From assembly GCA_000402075.1 (NCBI GenBank), contig ARWO01000006.1, forward strand, positions 1 through 48,599: 48,599 nt of DNA. Reading direction: 5' to 3'. The position numbers and the translations under genes are program-made. Below are positions 23,698-31,183 of the stretch, piece after piece; the stretch's first letter is position 1; each line of letters begins with the position of its first letter. A model generated the notes under the pieces. The model was not told where the DNA came from, did not search any database, and saw only the letters and a list, made by a program, of their open reading frames with translations. Source of the stretch: Thaumarchaeota archaeon SCGC AAA007-O23 (lineage in GTDB: Archaea > Thermoproteota > Nitrososphaeria > Nitrososphaerales > Nitrosopumilaceae).

Positions 23698-25206
23698 ATG
23701 TTTGAGATAAAAAAAAGTGATCTGGCAGGCAGAATAGGTATTTTGCATTCCAATCATGGTAAGATTGAAACGCCTGCTTACGTTCCAGTGATTCATCCTG
23801 TAAAGCAAATAATCCCTACTAAAAAAATTAAGGAGATTGGTTTTGATCTTGTAATTACTAACGCCTATATCACAATGAAAAATTTTGGACAAGATGCAGT
23901 TAAAAGAGGAATTCATAACATAATCGATTTTGATGGTGCTGTTATGACGGATTCGGGGGGATATCAAGTATTAGAATATGGTGATGTGGATGTTGCGCCT
24001 GCTGACATGGCTGAATTCGAAAAAGGAATAATGACAGACTTTGCAATACCTTTAGACAAACCTACTGGTTATGGTCTCAGTAAAAAGAAGGCAAAATCAT
24101 ATGTTAACCAAACTCTAGATGTTTCAAAAAAAACACTTGAGAATAGTGTCAATAATGGTCAGGTTTGGATTGGCCCAATTCAAGGTGGGGAACATCAAGA
24201 ATTAGTAAAAAATTCTACCAAGAATCTTGTAAAACAAGGTTTTTCAATGCTAGCACTTGGCAGTCCTGTTGAATTTATGGAGTCGTACGAGTATGCGCTC
24301 CTAGCATCAATGATAATAACTGCTAAAAAAGAGATACCTGATGCAATTCCATTACACCTTTTTGGAGCTGGTCATCCCTTGACAATTCCTCTTGCTGTAG
24401 CACTTGGATGTGACACTTTTGATTCAGCATCATACGTACTTTATGCTAAACATGATAGATACATGGAAGAAGACAAAACAAGTCACCTTGCAGATATTAG
24501 ATATTTTTCATGCACATGTGAAGTATGTAGAAAATTTAGCCCAAAGGAAATACTCTCATTAGAATCTGAAGAAAAGATAGGTAAAATAGCTCTTCATAAT
24601 TTGTTTGCCATTAAGGCTGAAGTAGATCGAGTCAAGGAATCAATCAATCAGGGAAGACTTTGGGAATATGTAATGAAGAAAATGCGAGCACACCCAAAGC
24701 TGTTTGAGGCAATCGATATTTTCATTAAAAATTCTAGCCACTTTGTAAATACTACGCCAAAATTCAAGGAAAGATCCATATTTCTGTTTTCAAAAGAGGA
24801 CCAATATAGACCAGAAATACTTGCATTCAAAAATACCGTAGAAAAGTTCAAAACCAAGAAAAAGATCGCAGTTCTAACTAAAAATACAGATATCAAACCA
24901 GCTTATCTAACAAATGAATATTCGATTCTTAGGGAAAAGTTCAAGGATTCCGAATCCATCCAGTTTTGCTTTTATAATCCATTTCTTGGGATAATACCTT
25001 TGGAGATCTCAGATATGTATCCAGCATCCCACTATGAGATGCCAAGGAAAGAATTCGCGCCAGAAGATTTTCCAACGTTTAAAAAAAATTGGAATGCTTT
25101 CTTTTTGAAAAATAATTTTGATGTTTTACACGTATCAAAAAATGATGATTTTCTCAAGTCGTTTGTAAAGTTGTTACCAAAAGGTACAGCAAGAAAATTT
25201 TTCTAA
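23698..25206 (+). CDS. tgtA: Archaeosine tRNA-guanine transglycosylase (arcTGT), apparently without PUA domain
   Basis: Exchanges guanine 15 of archaeal tRNA for preQ0 on the way to archaeosine. Residues 1 to about 350 form the TIM-barrel TGT: TPAYVPVIHPVKQ, AVMTDSGGYQVLEYG (catalytic Asp), GPIQGGEHQELV, CDTFDSASYVLYAKHDRYM (nucleophile region) and the zinc site CTCEVC. A C1-like domain with LGIIPLEISDMYPASHYEMP follows. The protein stops at 502 residues, shorter than the roughly 580 of Pyrococcus arcTGT, and I see no PUA domain. ATG 23698 is a clear start. Confidence 0.93.
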   Translation: MFEIKKSDLAGRIGILHSNHGKIETPAYVPVIHPVKQIIPTKKIKEIGFDLVITNAYITMKNFGQDAVKRGIHNIIDFDGAVMTDSGGYQVLEYGDVDVAPADMAEFEKGIMTDFAIPLDKPTGYGLSKKKAKSYVNQTLDVSKKTLENSVNNGQVWIGPIQGGEHQELVKNSTKNLVKQGFSMLALGSPVEFMESYEYALLASMIITAKKEIPDAIPLHLFGAGHPLTIPLAVALGCDTFDSASYVLYAKHDRYMEEDKTSHLADIRYFSCTCEVCRKFSPKEILSLESEEKIGKIALHNLFAIKAEVDRVKESINQGRLWEYVMKKMRAHPKLFEAIDIFIKNSSHFVNTTPKFKERSIFLFSKEDQYRPEILAFKNTVEKFKTKKKIAVLTKNTDIKPAYLTNEYSILREKFKDSESIQFCFYNPFLGIIPLEISDMYPASHYEMPRKEFAPEDFPTFKKNWNAFFLKNNFDVLHVSKNDDFLKSFVKLLPKGTARKFF

Positions 25207-25236
25207 AAATAAAATAATAAAAAAAGGTTAAAAAAG
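25205..25236 (-). terminator. Oligo-T terminator after the ferredoxin gene
   Basis: On the minus strand, just after the ferredoxin stop, the sequence has T runs of six and seven and more T-rich stretches (CTTTTTTAACCTTTTTTTA and so on), the usual archaeal termination signal without a hairpin. Confidence 0.6.
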
Positions 25237-25243
25237 ATACAGC

Positions 25244-25546
25244 TTATAGTGCTGCGTCTTCTGCCCATCCTTTAACGAATACACCGTTCTTGTGAAGAGG
25301 TACAGGTTGTCCTGCAGTATAGTTCATTGGTCTCATCCAAAAGATTGACTTTGTTGGGCATACACCAATGCATGCGCCATCAGAGATACATCTCTCTGGA
25401 TAAAATACAAATGCTTTTCCTCTCTTCCAACCTTCTACAGGTTTTACACGGAGTACATCTGGGCCAAGAGTTGTACAGATTTCTACACATAGTGCACATC
25501 CAATACATCTCTGCTCATCTACGTCTGGTAAAATTGCTATTGGCAT
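25244..25546 (-). CDS. Ferredoxin with two [4Fe-4S]-type cysteine motifs
   Basis: 100-residue soluble ferredoxin. The first motif CIGCALCVEIC resembles CxxCxxxC plus a later Cys; the second CISDGACIGVCP has an expanded spacing. This pattern is close to archaeal dicluster ferredoxins in which an intervening segment (GWKRGKAFVFYPE) separates the motifs. Likely an electron carrier in central metabolism and highly expressed: codon use is clean and the gene is monocistronic between a TATA box (25576-25586) and an oligo-T terminator. Confidence 0.92.
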   Translation of the reverse strand: MPIAILPDVDEQRCIGCALCVEICTTLGPDVLRVKPVEGWKRGKAFVFYPERCISDGACIGVCPTKSIFWMRPMNYTAGQPVPLHKNGVFVKGWAEDAAL

Positions 25547-25575
25547 TTCTTATTCATATTAAAACTTCATTTTTG

Positions 25576-25586
25576 CTATTTAAACC
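25576..25586 (-). promoter_or_regulatory. TATA box of the ferredoxin gene
   Basis: Minus-strand GGTTTAAATAG is centred about 35 nt before the ATG at 25546, implying a leader of roughly ten bases. Confidence 0.55.
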
Positions 25587-25645
25587 ATCACCGAAAATCA
25601 TAACACGGTTATGTTAGAACTTGATCGGTTAGACATAACTACAGT

Positions 25646-25682
25646 TAAATAAAAAAACAAAAAGAATACGTGAATTTCACGT
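25646..25682 (-). terminator. Hairpin plus T-tract terminator
   Basis: Directly after the TAA of the small gene at 25683, the minus strand has the perfect 7-bp inverted repeat ACGTGAA-A-TTCACGT (25668-25682) followed by ATTCTTTTTGTTTTTTTATT. This looks like a bacterial-type intrinsic terminator, uncommon among the other gene ends in this window. Confidence 0.65.
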
Positions 25683-25895
25683 TTATTTTCGCATTGCTTC
25701 TATTTGACCAGAGGTTACCCAGTCCAATAACTCGGCTGAGGATGGATTTAGATCTGCTTTTTTGTCCATCAGATTTTTCACCCAAATCCAGTTTACCTGG
25801 TTTAATAGTGGTTTGTTAGCCTCATCACCTGCGCGAACCTTTGCTACAAGTGCTTTATCTTGTGTGGCTTCCCATTCTGCATAAGTTCTTCCCAT
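25683..25895 (-). CDS. Small hypothetical protein, 70 residues
   Basis: Not recognised. Soluble, helical, with several Trp (EWEATQ, NQVNWIWVKNLMDKK, ELLDWVTSG). ATG 25895 (MGRTYAEW) is chosen because a TATA-like box (CCTTTAATTAG, about 25919-25929) lies about 30 nt before it; the upstream GTG at 25919 would be too close. A hairpin/T-tract terminator follows the stop, so it is a self-contained transcription unit, which supports it being real. Confidence 0.7.
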   Translation of the reverse strand: MGRTYAEWEATQDKALVAKVRAGDEANKPLLNQVNWIWVKNLMDKKADLNPSSAELLDWVTSGQIEAMRK

Positions 25896-26005
25896 GTTTG
25901 ATCTGATCTTAGCTAGCACTAATTAAAGGTTGGGCTGATTTTCCAGATCGTAATTTCATCATCTATGTTAAGAAGACTTTAAGGTGCAAGTTCAGAATTT
26001 TGAGC

Positions 26006-27166
26006 GTGAAGATAAAAGTTTTGGGTGCAGCTGGTGAAGTTGGTAGATCAGGATTTCTTGTGAATTGTGATGGCACAAATTTACTTTTGGATTATGGTGT
26101 TATGTTTAGTAGAAAACGTAATGAGCCTCCTCTATATCCACTCCATGTTAAACCAAAAGATGTAGATGCTACAGTAATCACTCATGCTCATTTGGATCAC
26201 TCTGGATGTGTTCCAGCTTTGTTTAATGGGGGTAATACTAGCGTCTACTGTACATCCCCAACCCTTGATCTAAGTATGCTACTGATTGAAGATATGCTGA
26301 AGATTGAAAAAAACAAGCACTCATTTCATAATGGTCATGTTAACAACATGCTCAGAAATTCCAAGGAGATTAGATTTAAGGAACCTGTAAAGGTTGGAAA
26401 TGCCACATTCGAATTACGATCTTCTGGTCATGTAATAGGCGGTAGCACAGTACTTGTAGAAGCTAATGACAAACGACTGTTTTACACGGGAGACATTAAT
26501 CCCAACGGTTCAAGGATGTTACCCAAAGCAGATTTTGACATAGGAGATATAGACATCTTGATCACAGAAAGTACCTATTCGCAAACCGATCAAATGCCAC
26601 GAAAGGAATCAGAAAATGGTTTAATTGAATTTGCAAATGAAGTTATGGATAGAAAAGGAATATTATTCATTCCTTCATTTTCTGTTGAAAGATCGCAAGA
26701 GATTGCGTGCGTGTTGAAGAATGCAAATTTCAAATATCCGGTGGTTATGGATGGTATGGCATTAAAGGTAAACGATATCATGTTTCGCTATCCTGAATAT
26801 CTAAAAGACGTAAACATATTTTCCGATGCAATCAATGATGCCTTTTTGATAAGAGATCATGGCGATAGAAAAAAGGCAATTTCAGAACCTTGCGTTGTAA
26901 TTTCTCCTGCTGGTATGCTGGTAGGTGGAAACGCTGTATTTTACATGCAAGAGATTGCCTCTAATGATAAGAATGGAGTTGCAATGGTTTCATATCAAGC
27001 AGAAGGTACACCAGGGAAAAAAATGTTAGAGACAGGGAAGATTTCTACTCGCGGGAAAGATATGAAAGTAAAAGCCACTGTAAGACAATTTCAATTTTCC
27101 GGTCATGGAGATAGGACTGCACTCTTTGATATGATAAAAACATCAAAGGAGATCCTAAAGTATTAA
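26006..27166 (+). pseudogene. Beta-CASP metallo-beta-lactamase RNase (aCPSF2-like), C-terminus shifted out of frame
   Basis: MBL/beta-CASP ribonuclease without KH domains, as in aCPSF2-type RNA-processing enzymes. Motifs: THAHLDHSG (about residues 60-67), SSGHVIGGS, FYTGDINPNGS, LITESTYS (motif A), FIPSFSVERSQE, and QFSGHGDR (motif B). The frame stops at TAA 27164-27166, but a -1 shift near 27146-27148 continues as GDPKVLTVHGDENS to DAHAPKLGEEIAV and stops at 27271-27273. That segment holds VHGD, the motif C His. The intact product would be about 420 residues, the family norm. GTG 26006 is the preferred start: a TATA box (25977-25983) lies 26 nt before it. Real mutation or sequencing error cannot be told apart here. 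Confidence 0.85.
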
Positions 27167-27273
27167 CTGTACATGGCGATGAAAATTCTTGCACAAAATT
27201 TGCAGAAGAGATTAAAGAAAAGTTTGGCCTTGATGCGCATGCACCAAAACTTGGCGAAGAGATAGCCGTGTAA
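27148..27273 (+). pseudogene. Frameshifted 3' part of the beta-CASP RNase
   Basis: Bases 27148-27270 in the -1 frame relative to the upstream part encode 41 residues that fit the family C-terminus: GDPKVLTVHGDENS, then CTKFAEEIKEKFGLDAHAPK and LGEEIAV. One extra A before GGAGATCC at about 27148 would join the two parts as SKGDPKVL. This is the missing end of the preceding gene, not a separate one; it has no start codon of its own. Confidence 0.85.
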
Positions 27274-27274
27274 T

Positions 27275-28123
27275 ATGCCTGATCTTCGTACCGATATCAA
27301 TATACACGAAACTATCAACAGCGGTCAGATTTTCTTGTGGGAAAATTATGGAAATGAATGGTTTGTAATTGATGGTCATGATGTAATTATGGCAAAGCAG
27401 AAACCATTTGAAATTACAACATTTTCAAAAAAACCAAAAAATTTTTTTCGAGAAGATGATAACTATGGAAAAATACTAAAAAACATTACAAAGGATAAAA
27501 TTGTAAAAAAGGCGAGTAAGTACTATCCAGGACTACGTGTTACAAGACAAGATCCTTTTCAATGCTGTATTTCGTTTATTGTTTCAGCAAATTCAAATAT
27601 ACCAAATATCAGAATGCGGCTCCAAAAATTATGTATAAAATTTGGTACTAAAGTTAGGTTCCAAAAAAGAGAGTTTTTCCTATTTCCCACACCCAAAATG
27701 CTTGCAAAGGCTACATTGCAAGATCTACAAGAATGTAAACTGGGATATAGATCAAAATATGTTTTAGACACATCTCGCCTCATTGCTTCAAGAGAGATTA
27801 ATTTTGATGAGTTAAGAAAAGCCGAATATGAAAAATGCAAGGAATTGCTTTTAAAACTACCTGGAATTGGAGACAAGGTAGCGGATTGTGTTATGTTATT
27901 TTCTCTTGAAAAACTTGGAGCATTTCCTTTAGATACATGGATAGTAAAAATTCTACAAAAATATTATTCCGAGAACTTTCGTATGGATAAAAAAACTGTA
28001 TCAAAAAGAGAATATGAAAATATCCACCAGGATGTTTTGAATCATTTTGGAAAGTATGCTGGCTATTCTCAACAATTTCTCTATAAAATGGAAAGGGATT
28101 TGAACAAAAAAAAGTGGCTATAA
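27275..28123 (+). CDS. ogg: 8-oxoguanine DNA glycosylase/AP lyase, OGG1-like
   Basis: Bifunctional base-excision repair enzyme of the HhH-GPD superfamily. An N-terminal OGG_N-like domain (INSGQIFLWENYGNEWFVIDG) precedes the helical domain with TRQDPFQCCISFIVSANSNI. The helix-hairpin-helix and active site read LLKLPGIGDKVADCVMLFSLEKLGAFPLDTW, with the nucleophilic Lys in GDKVADC and the Asp in PLDTW, as in human OGG1. 282 residues, a normal length. The ATG is 1 nt after the stop of the frameshifted RNase remnant, suggesting an ancestral operon. Confidence 0.93.
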   Translation: MPDLRTDINIHETINSGQIFLWENYGNEWFVIDGHDVIMAKQKPFEITTFSKKPKNFFREDDNYGKILKNITKDKIVKKASKYYPGLRVTRQDPFQCCISFIVSANSNIPNIRMRLQKLCIKFGTKVRFQKREFFLFPTPKMLAKATLQDLQECKLGYRSKYVLDTSRLIASREINFDELRKAEYEKCKELLLKLPGIGDKVADCVMLFSLEKLGAFPLDTWIVKILQKYYSENFRMDKKTVSKREYENIHQDVLNHFGKYAGYSQQFLYKMERDLNKKKWL

Positions 28124-28158
28124 AACCCTTAATAAAGTAAAAATTTTTTTGATTCTTG

Positions 28159-28232
28159 GGCTCATAGCTCAGCTTGGATAGAGTGTTGGACTTCTAATCC
28201 AATGGTCAAGGGATCGAAGCCCTTTGGGCCCA
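28159..28232 (+). tRNA. tRNA-Arg (anticodon TCT)
   Basis: Acceptor stem GGGCTCA pairs with TGGGCCC (one T-G wobble), discriminator A at 28232. The anticodon arm TTGGA-CTTCTAA-TCCAA gives TCT, reading AGA/AGG. The T arm with TTCGAA-type sequence (GATCGAAGC) is regular. No intron or CCA. Confidence 0.95.
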
Positions 28233-28280
28233 TTATTATCTTAACAAAATTATTTATTCCAACTAAATTATCCAACAACA

Positions 28281-28631
28281 ATGAAATACATCAAACTTGT
28301 ATTAGATAATCTAAACATAAAACCTAACTCTGAAATTAAGGGACATGTAACCGTAAACTATCCCGGTGCGTATGATGGTGTTGTTATTAATACTCTGATT
28401 ATGGATTCAAACAAACTAATAGTTTACAAGTCATATAACAACGAAAAAATTTCCGATAATGTTTCACGACTTTTCATTAGTAAAGATGTAATGTCAGATA
28501 ATAAAGCACAATTTACTGCAGTAATTGAATTTGAACCAGAACAGTCGCATGACGTAAAGTTTCGTGCCTCAATTATAGAACAACATAAGGAAGTAGAAAG
28601 TGATCAGCTGTTTGCAAAGTTTTCAGCCTAA
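28281..28631 (+). CDS. Hypothetical beta-rich protein, 116 residues
   Basis: Not recognised with certainty. Alternating hydrophobic strands (IKLVLDNLNIKPNSEIKGHVTVNYPG, then VVINTLIMDSNKLIVYKS) suggest an all-beta sandwich such as an arrestin-like or Ig-like fold. No signal peptide, so probably cytoplasmic. Start ATG 28281 follows tRNA-Arg by 48 nt with an A/T-rich promoter (TTATTTATT) between. Its stop codon overlaps the cupredoxin stop on the other strand. Confidence 0.7.
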   Translation: MKYIKLVLDNLNIKPNSEIKGHVTVNYPGAYDGVVINTLIMDSNKLIVYKSYNNEKISDNVSRLFISKDVMSDNKAQFTAVIEFEPEQSHDVKFRASIIEQHKEVESDQLFAKFSA

Positions 28632-29104
28632 AATCTAGCCTGTGACACTACAACCGTTCCAGTCATCCAAGGATGTGGATCACAATGGTATGCAATTGTT
28701 ACTGGTATGTTTGGTGGTGCTTCTGTGAATAAGAATTCATATGTTTCTCCCGGTTTAATGACACCTGTAGAACCAAAGTCTCCACTATAACTATCAGTAT
28801 AACGATGGTCGGGTGTGACTGTATGTGCAGTATCATCTACATTATCCCATATGACATGATTGTCAATGCTTAATTGTAAGTTGACTAGTTTTGGTACAAA
28901 ATTGTCCTGCTGGTCAGCACTTGCAGATCCTAAAATCATTTCAATGATGGTGGATTTGACAGGATGTAAAACATGCTCATCAACATCTGGTGTTGCAAGC
29001 TGCTCTGGCAGCCAATACATTTGGTAGTAACCAATTCCTATTGATGCTGCAACCAAAAGCGTAATCAGACCTACTCCATACTGACTACCTGAAACTGTAC
29101 TCAT
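28628..29104 (-). CDS. Membrane-anchored plastocyanin-like blue copper protein
   Basis: Type 1 copper protein and probable electron acceptor of complex III. One N-terminal transmembrane helix (GVGLITLLVAASIGIGYYQMYWL) anchors an external cupredoxin domain. Copper ligands: the His in DTAHTVTP and the Cys, His and Met in YHCDPHPWMTG. Ammonia-oxidising archaea use such proteins instead of cytochrome c. The start overlaps the cytochrome b stop by 4 nt (ATGA), making it the third gene of the Rieske-cytochrome b-cupredoxin operon. 158 residues. Confidence 0.93.
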   Translation of the reverse strand: MSTVSGSQYGVGLITLLVAASIGIGYYQMYWLPEQLATPDVDEHVLHPVKSTIIEMILGSASADQQDNFVPKLVNLQLSIDNHVIWDNVDDTAHTVTPDHRYTDSYSGDFGSTGVIKPGETYEFLFTEAPPNIPVTIAYHCDPHPWMTGTVVVSQARF

Positions 29105-30564
29105 GGTTTTTCCTCAGACGTTTTTGGTAATACATCCGTTTGTGGTAATGATTCTTGTGAAGTTTCTATCTGCTTAGTAGTAGGAAGTTTTGGTGGTTTT
29201 GGTATGTTTTTTGATTGAGCCATAGCATATCGGTAAAGATGGAAGAATCCAGCAAATGTAATCAATATGACGCCAGTTATCCACAGATTAACGTTGTTCA
29301 TGCCAGACAAGAACGCGTTGTATGCAGCAATGTTAAGGAAGACTTGGAAGGCAAGCAAGGCAACTAGCATCCAGTTTGTCCATTTTACTGATAGATTTAT
29401 TCCTGATACCTTCTTTGGTCCATTTGCCTTGGCGAGCTTTGCTTTCCTCTCCGCATCCTTTGCAAGATGAATCATCATTAGTGTGAATCCAAAGCTAAGT
29501 GGCACAAGCAGTATCATAACAAGATACAAGTTAATCGGATCAATTACCAGTCTTTCAACTAGTGGAATTGTGGTGTCTGGCGGAATGTAAAATCCCCAAT
29601 ATGTGGTTACCAATATCTGGGCAATTCCAGTAATACCAAATGCAGTAACCCAAGGACGGTCTTTCCATGAGAACTTTTTGTATCTGTCTAAAAATGGTGT
29701 AAGTAATAACACACCAATGAACAGTGCTGGCCACAGCACTCCTGTAAGAAACTTATCATATTGTGTCCTCAAAAATGCATAAAGTCCAGTTAGATACCAT
29801 TCCGGAACAGTAATTCCAGGAGGAACAGTTGGTTCAAACTTGAAACCCAAGTCGACAGGAAATACACCTCCAGCCAAACACATCGCACCACATATTGCCA
29901 TAACCATTGGTACATCAAACACCAAGAATCTTGGGAAATGAACAGCCATCAATCCGAGCATGACGATGGGTAAAATGAAAACATGCTGTGCATAGAACCG
30001 AAGCACAAAGTCATGGAAACCAGCACCAAACGCCAGTTCACGAATCATGGGTCCAGCTATAGGTATCGAGTTGGTAAGCGATGCTGCAATGCTGATTGCA
30101 AGCTCAGCTCTTTCACTGAAGATTATATCATATCCAGTAAATGCTTCTAGAATTGTCACAGTACCAAGTATGACACCTGTTACCCACAAAATTTCATTTC
30201 TTATTTTGTATCTTCCACTAAAGTATTGGTAATACATGTGAAGAATGGCCAACATTACCATTGCGTTTGAGCCATGATAATGGAGATTTCTAATATGAAA
30301 TCCAAATGGCACGTCGTTGTTGATGAACGCAACGCTGTCCCATGACCTTGTCATGATTGGTTCGTAATAGAACATTAGTAATGCGCCCGTTACGCCCAGA
30401 GTAATGAACATGATGAATGTGAGCATTCCCAAAAATCCAAACGGACTTACAAACCGTGATGGAAATGAAAACTTTATTGCAGTAAAGATTGTTCGATCTA
30501 ACTCATTCCAAATCCAATAAATGAACGTGAGTAAACCGTTCTGTCTCTCAAGCGAAACGGCCAT
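29101..30564 (-). CDS. Cytochrome b of complex III, fused cytochrome b6/subunit IV type
   Basis: Quinol-oxidising subunit of the bc/b6f-like complex. The N-terminal half has four helices with heme-ligand His in the helix YHGSNAMVMLAILHMYYQYFSG and in HVFILPIVMLGLMAVHFPRF. The C-terminal half begins with the quinol-site VTVPEWYLTGLYAFLR-type stretch (PEWY present). The last 60 residues are a hydrophilic Pro/Thr tail after the final helix. 487 residues: both halves in one chain. It overlaps rieske by 17 nt upstream and cupredoxin by 4 nt downstream. Confidence 0.95.
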   Translation of the reverse strand: MAVSLERQNGLLTFIYWIWNELDRTIFTAIKFSFPSRFVSPFGFLGMLTFIMFITLGVTGALLMFYYEPIMTRSWDSVAFINNDVPFGFHIRNLHYHGSNAMVMLAILHMYYQYFSGRYKIRNEILWVTGVILGTVTILEAFTGYDIIFSERAELAISIAASLTNSIPIAGPMIRELAFGAGFHDFVLRFYAQHVFILPIVMLGLMAVHFPRFLVFDVPMVMAICGAMCLAGGVFPVDLGFKFEPTVPPGITVPEWYLTGLYAFLRTQYDKFLTGVLWPALFIGVLLLTPFLDRYKKFSWKDRPWVTAFGITGIAQILVTTYWGFYIPPDTTIPLVERLVIDPINLYLVMILLVPLSFGFTLMMIHLAKDAERKAKLAKANGPKKVSGINLSVKWTNWMLVALLAFQVFLNIAAYNAFLSGMNNVNLWITGVILITFAGFFHLYRYAMAQSKNIPKPPKLPTTKQIETSQESLPQTDVLPKTSEEKP

Positions 30565-31150
30565 ATCCTACAACTCCATTTGCGTTAACACCCCACGTTG
30601 GAGGAGAAATGAACATAAATCCATCAGAATCAGCCTCAAAGTTAAGTTGAGCAAGTGTGTTTGAAGGAGCTGATTGTACTGATGCAGGTCCTATGAAAGC
30701 AGTGCCTGTCTTAACATCATACATACTTCCATGACATGGACACTCCCCTCTCATTCGTCCTTCGTCTGGCCAATACTTCCACAAACACCATAAATGAAGA
30801 CACACCATACTGTACGCCCTAAATGAAGATACATCCTTTCTTCCTCCACCGAATTTTTCAGGAAGTCGGATAAACTGCCATTTTCTAAAAGCCTCCTCAT
30901 TCAGAACTTCATCCGCTGTTTCTGGATAAGTGATAACTTCAGCATGATTTACTGGAAAAGTGTTAAGATTAGCCTGCGTTCCATCAGGCAATATTACAGG
31001 TACTTTTGTAAGAGTTACAGATGATGGGTTGGGCATAAATTTGCCCCAAGGAACAAAAGGTGCAAAAGCCACAGATGTTCCCGCAGCACCCATAAGCTTG
31101 AGAAAATCTCTTCTGGACATTCCGCCAGGCCCTTTTTCCTGCTCAGACAT
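30548..31150 (-). CDS. Rieske iron-sulfur protein of complex III
   Basis: Membrane-tethered [2Fe-2S] subunit taking electrons from quinol. SRRDFLKLMGAAGTSVAF is a twin-arginine-type signal/anchor at residues 12-30. The cluster site is CLHLWC...CPCHGSMYD, with the usual ligands Cys and His in each half and the two disulfide Cys; Leu and Trp replace the more usual Thr and Gly of CTHLGC. 200 residues. First gene of the operon; a TATA box at 31174-31183 inside the 3' end of the protease gene is about 28 nt from the ATG. Confidence 0.95.
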   Translation of the reverse strand: MSEQEKGPGGMSRRDFLKLMGAAGTSVAFAPFVPWGKFMPNPSSVTLTKVPVILPDGTQANLNTFPVNHAEVITYPETADEVLNEEAFRKWQFIRLPEKFGGGRKDVSSFRAYSMVCLHLWCLWKYWPDEGRMRGECPCHGSMYDVKTGTAFIGPASVQSAPSNTLAQLNFEADSDGFMFISPPTWGVNANGVVGYGRFA

Positions 31151-31173
31151 TCAAGCTCACGTATCGCCAGAAT

Positions 31174-31183
31174 AGTTATAAAT
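31174..31183 (-). promoter_or_regulatory. TATA box of the complex III operon
   Basis: Minus-strand ATTTATAACT is centred 28 nt before the Rieske ATG (31150). It overlaps the last codons of the upstream protease gene, so the respiratory operon is transcribed independently of the protease. Confidence 0.6.

Noticed and set aside
27140..27166. Programmed -1 ribosomal frameshifting in the beta-CASP gene
   Set aside because: No classical X XXY YYZ slippery heptamer and no evident following stem-loop; a one-base deletion or read error is simpler, though not excluded.
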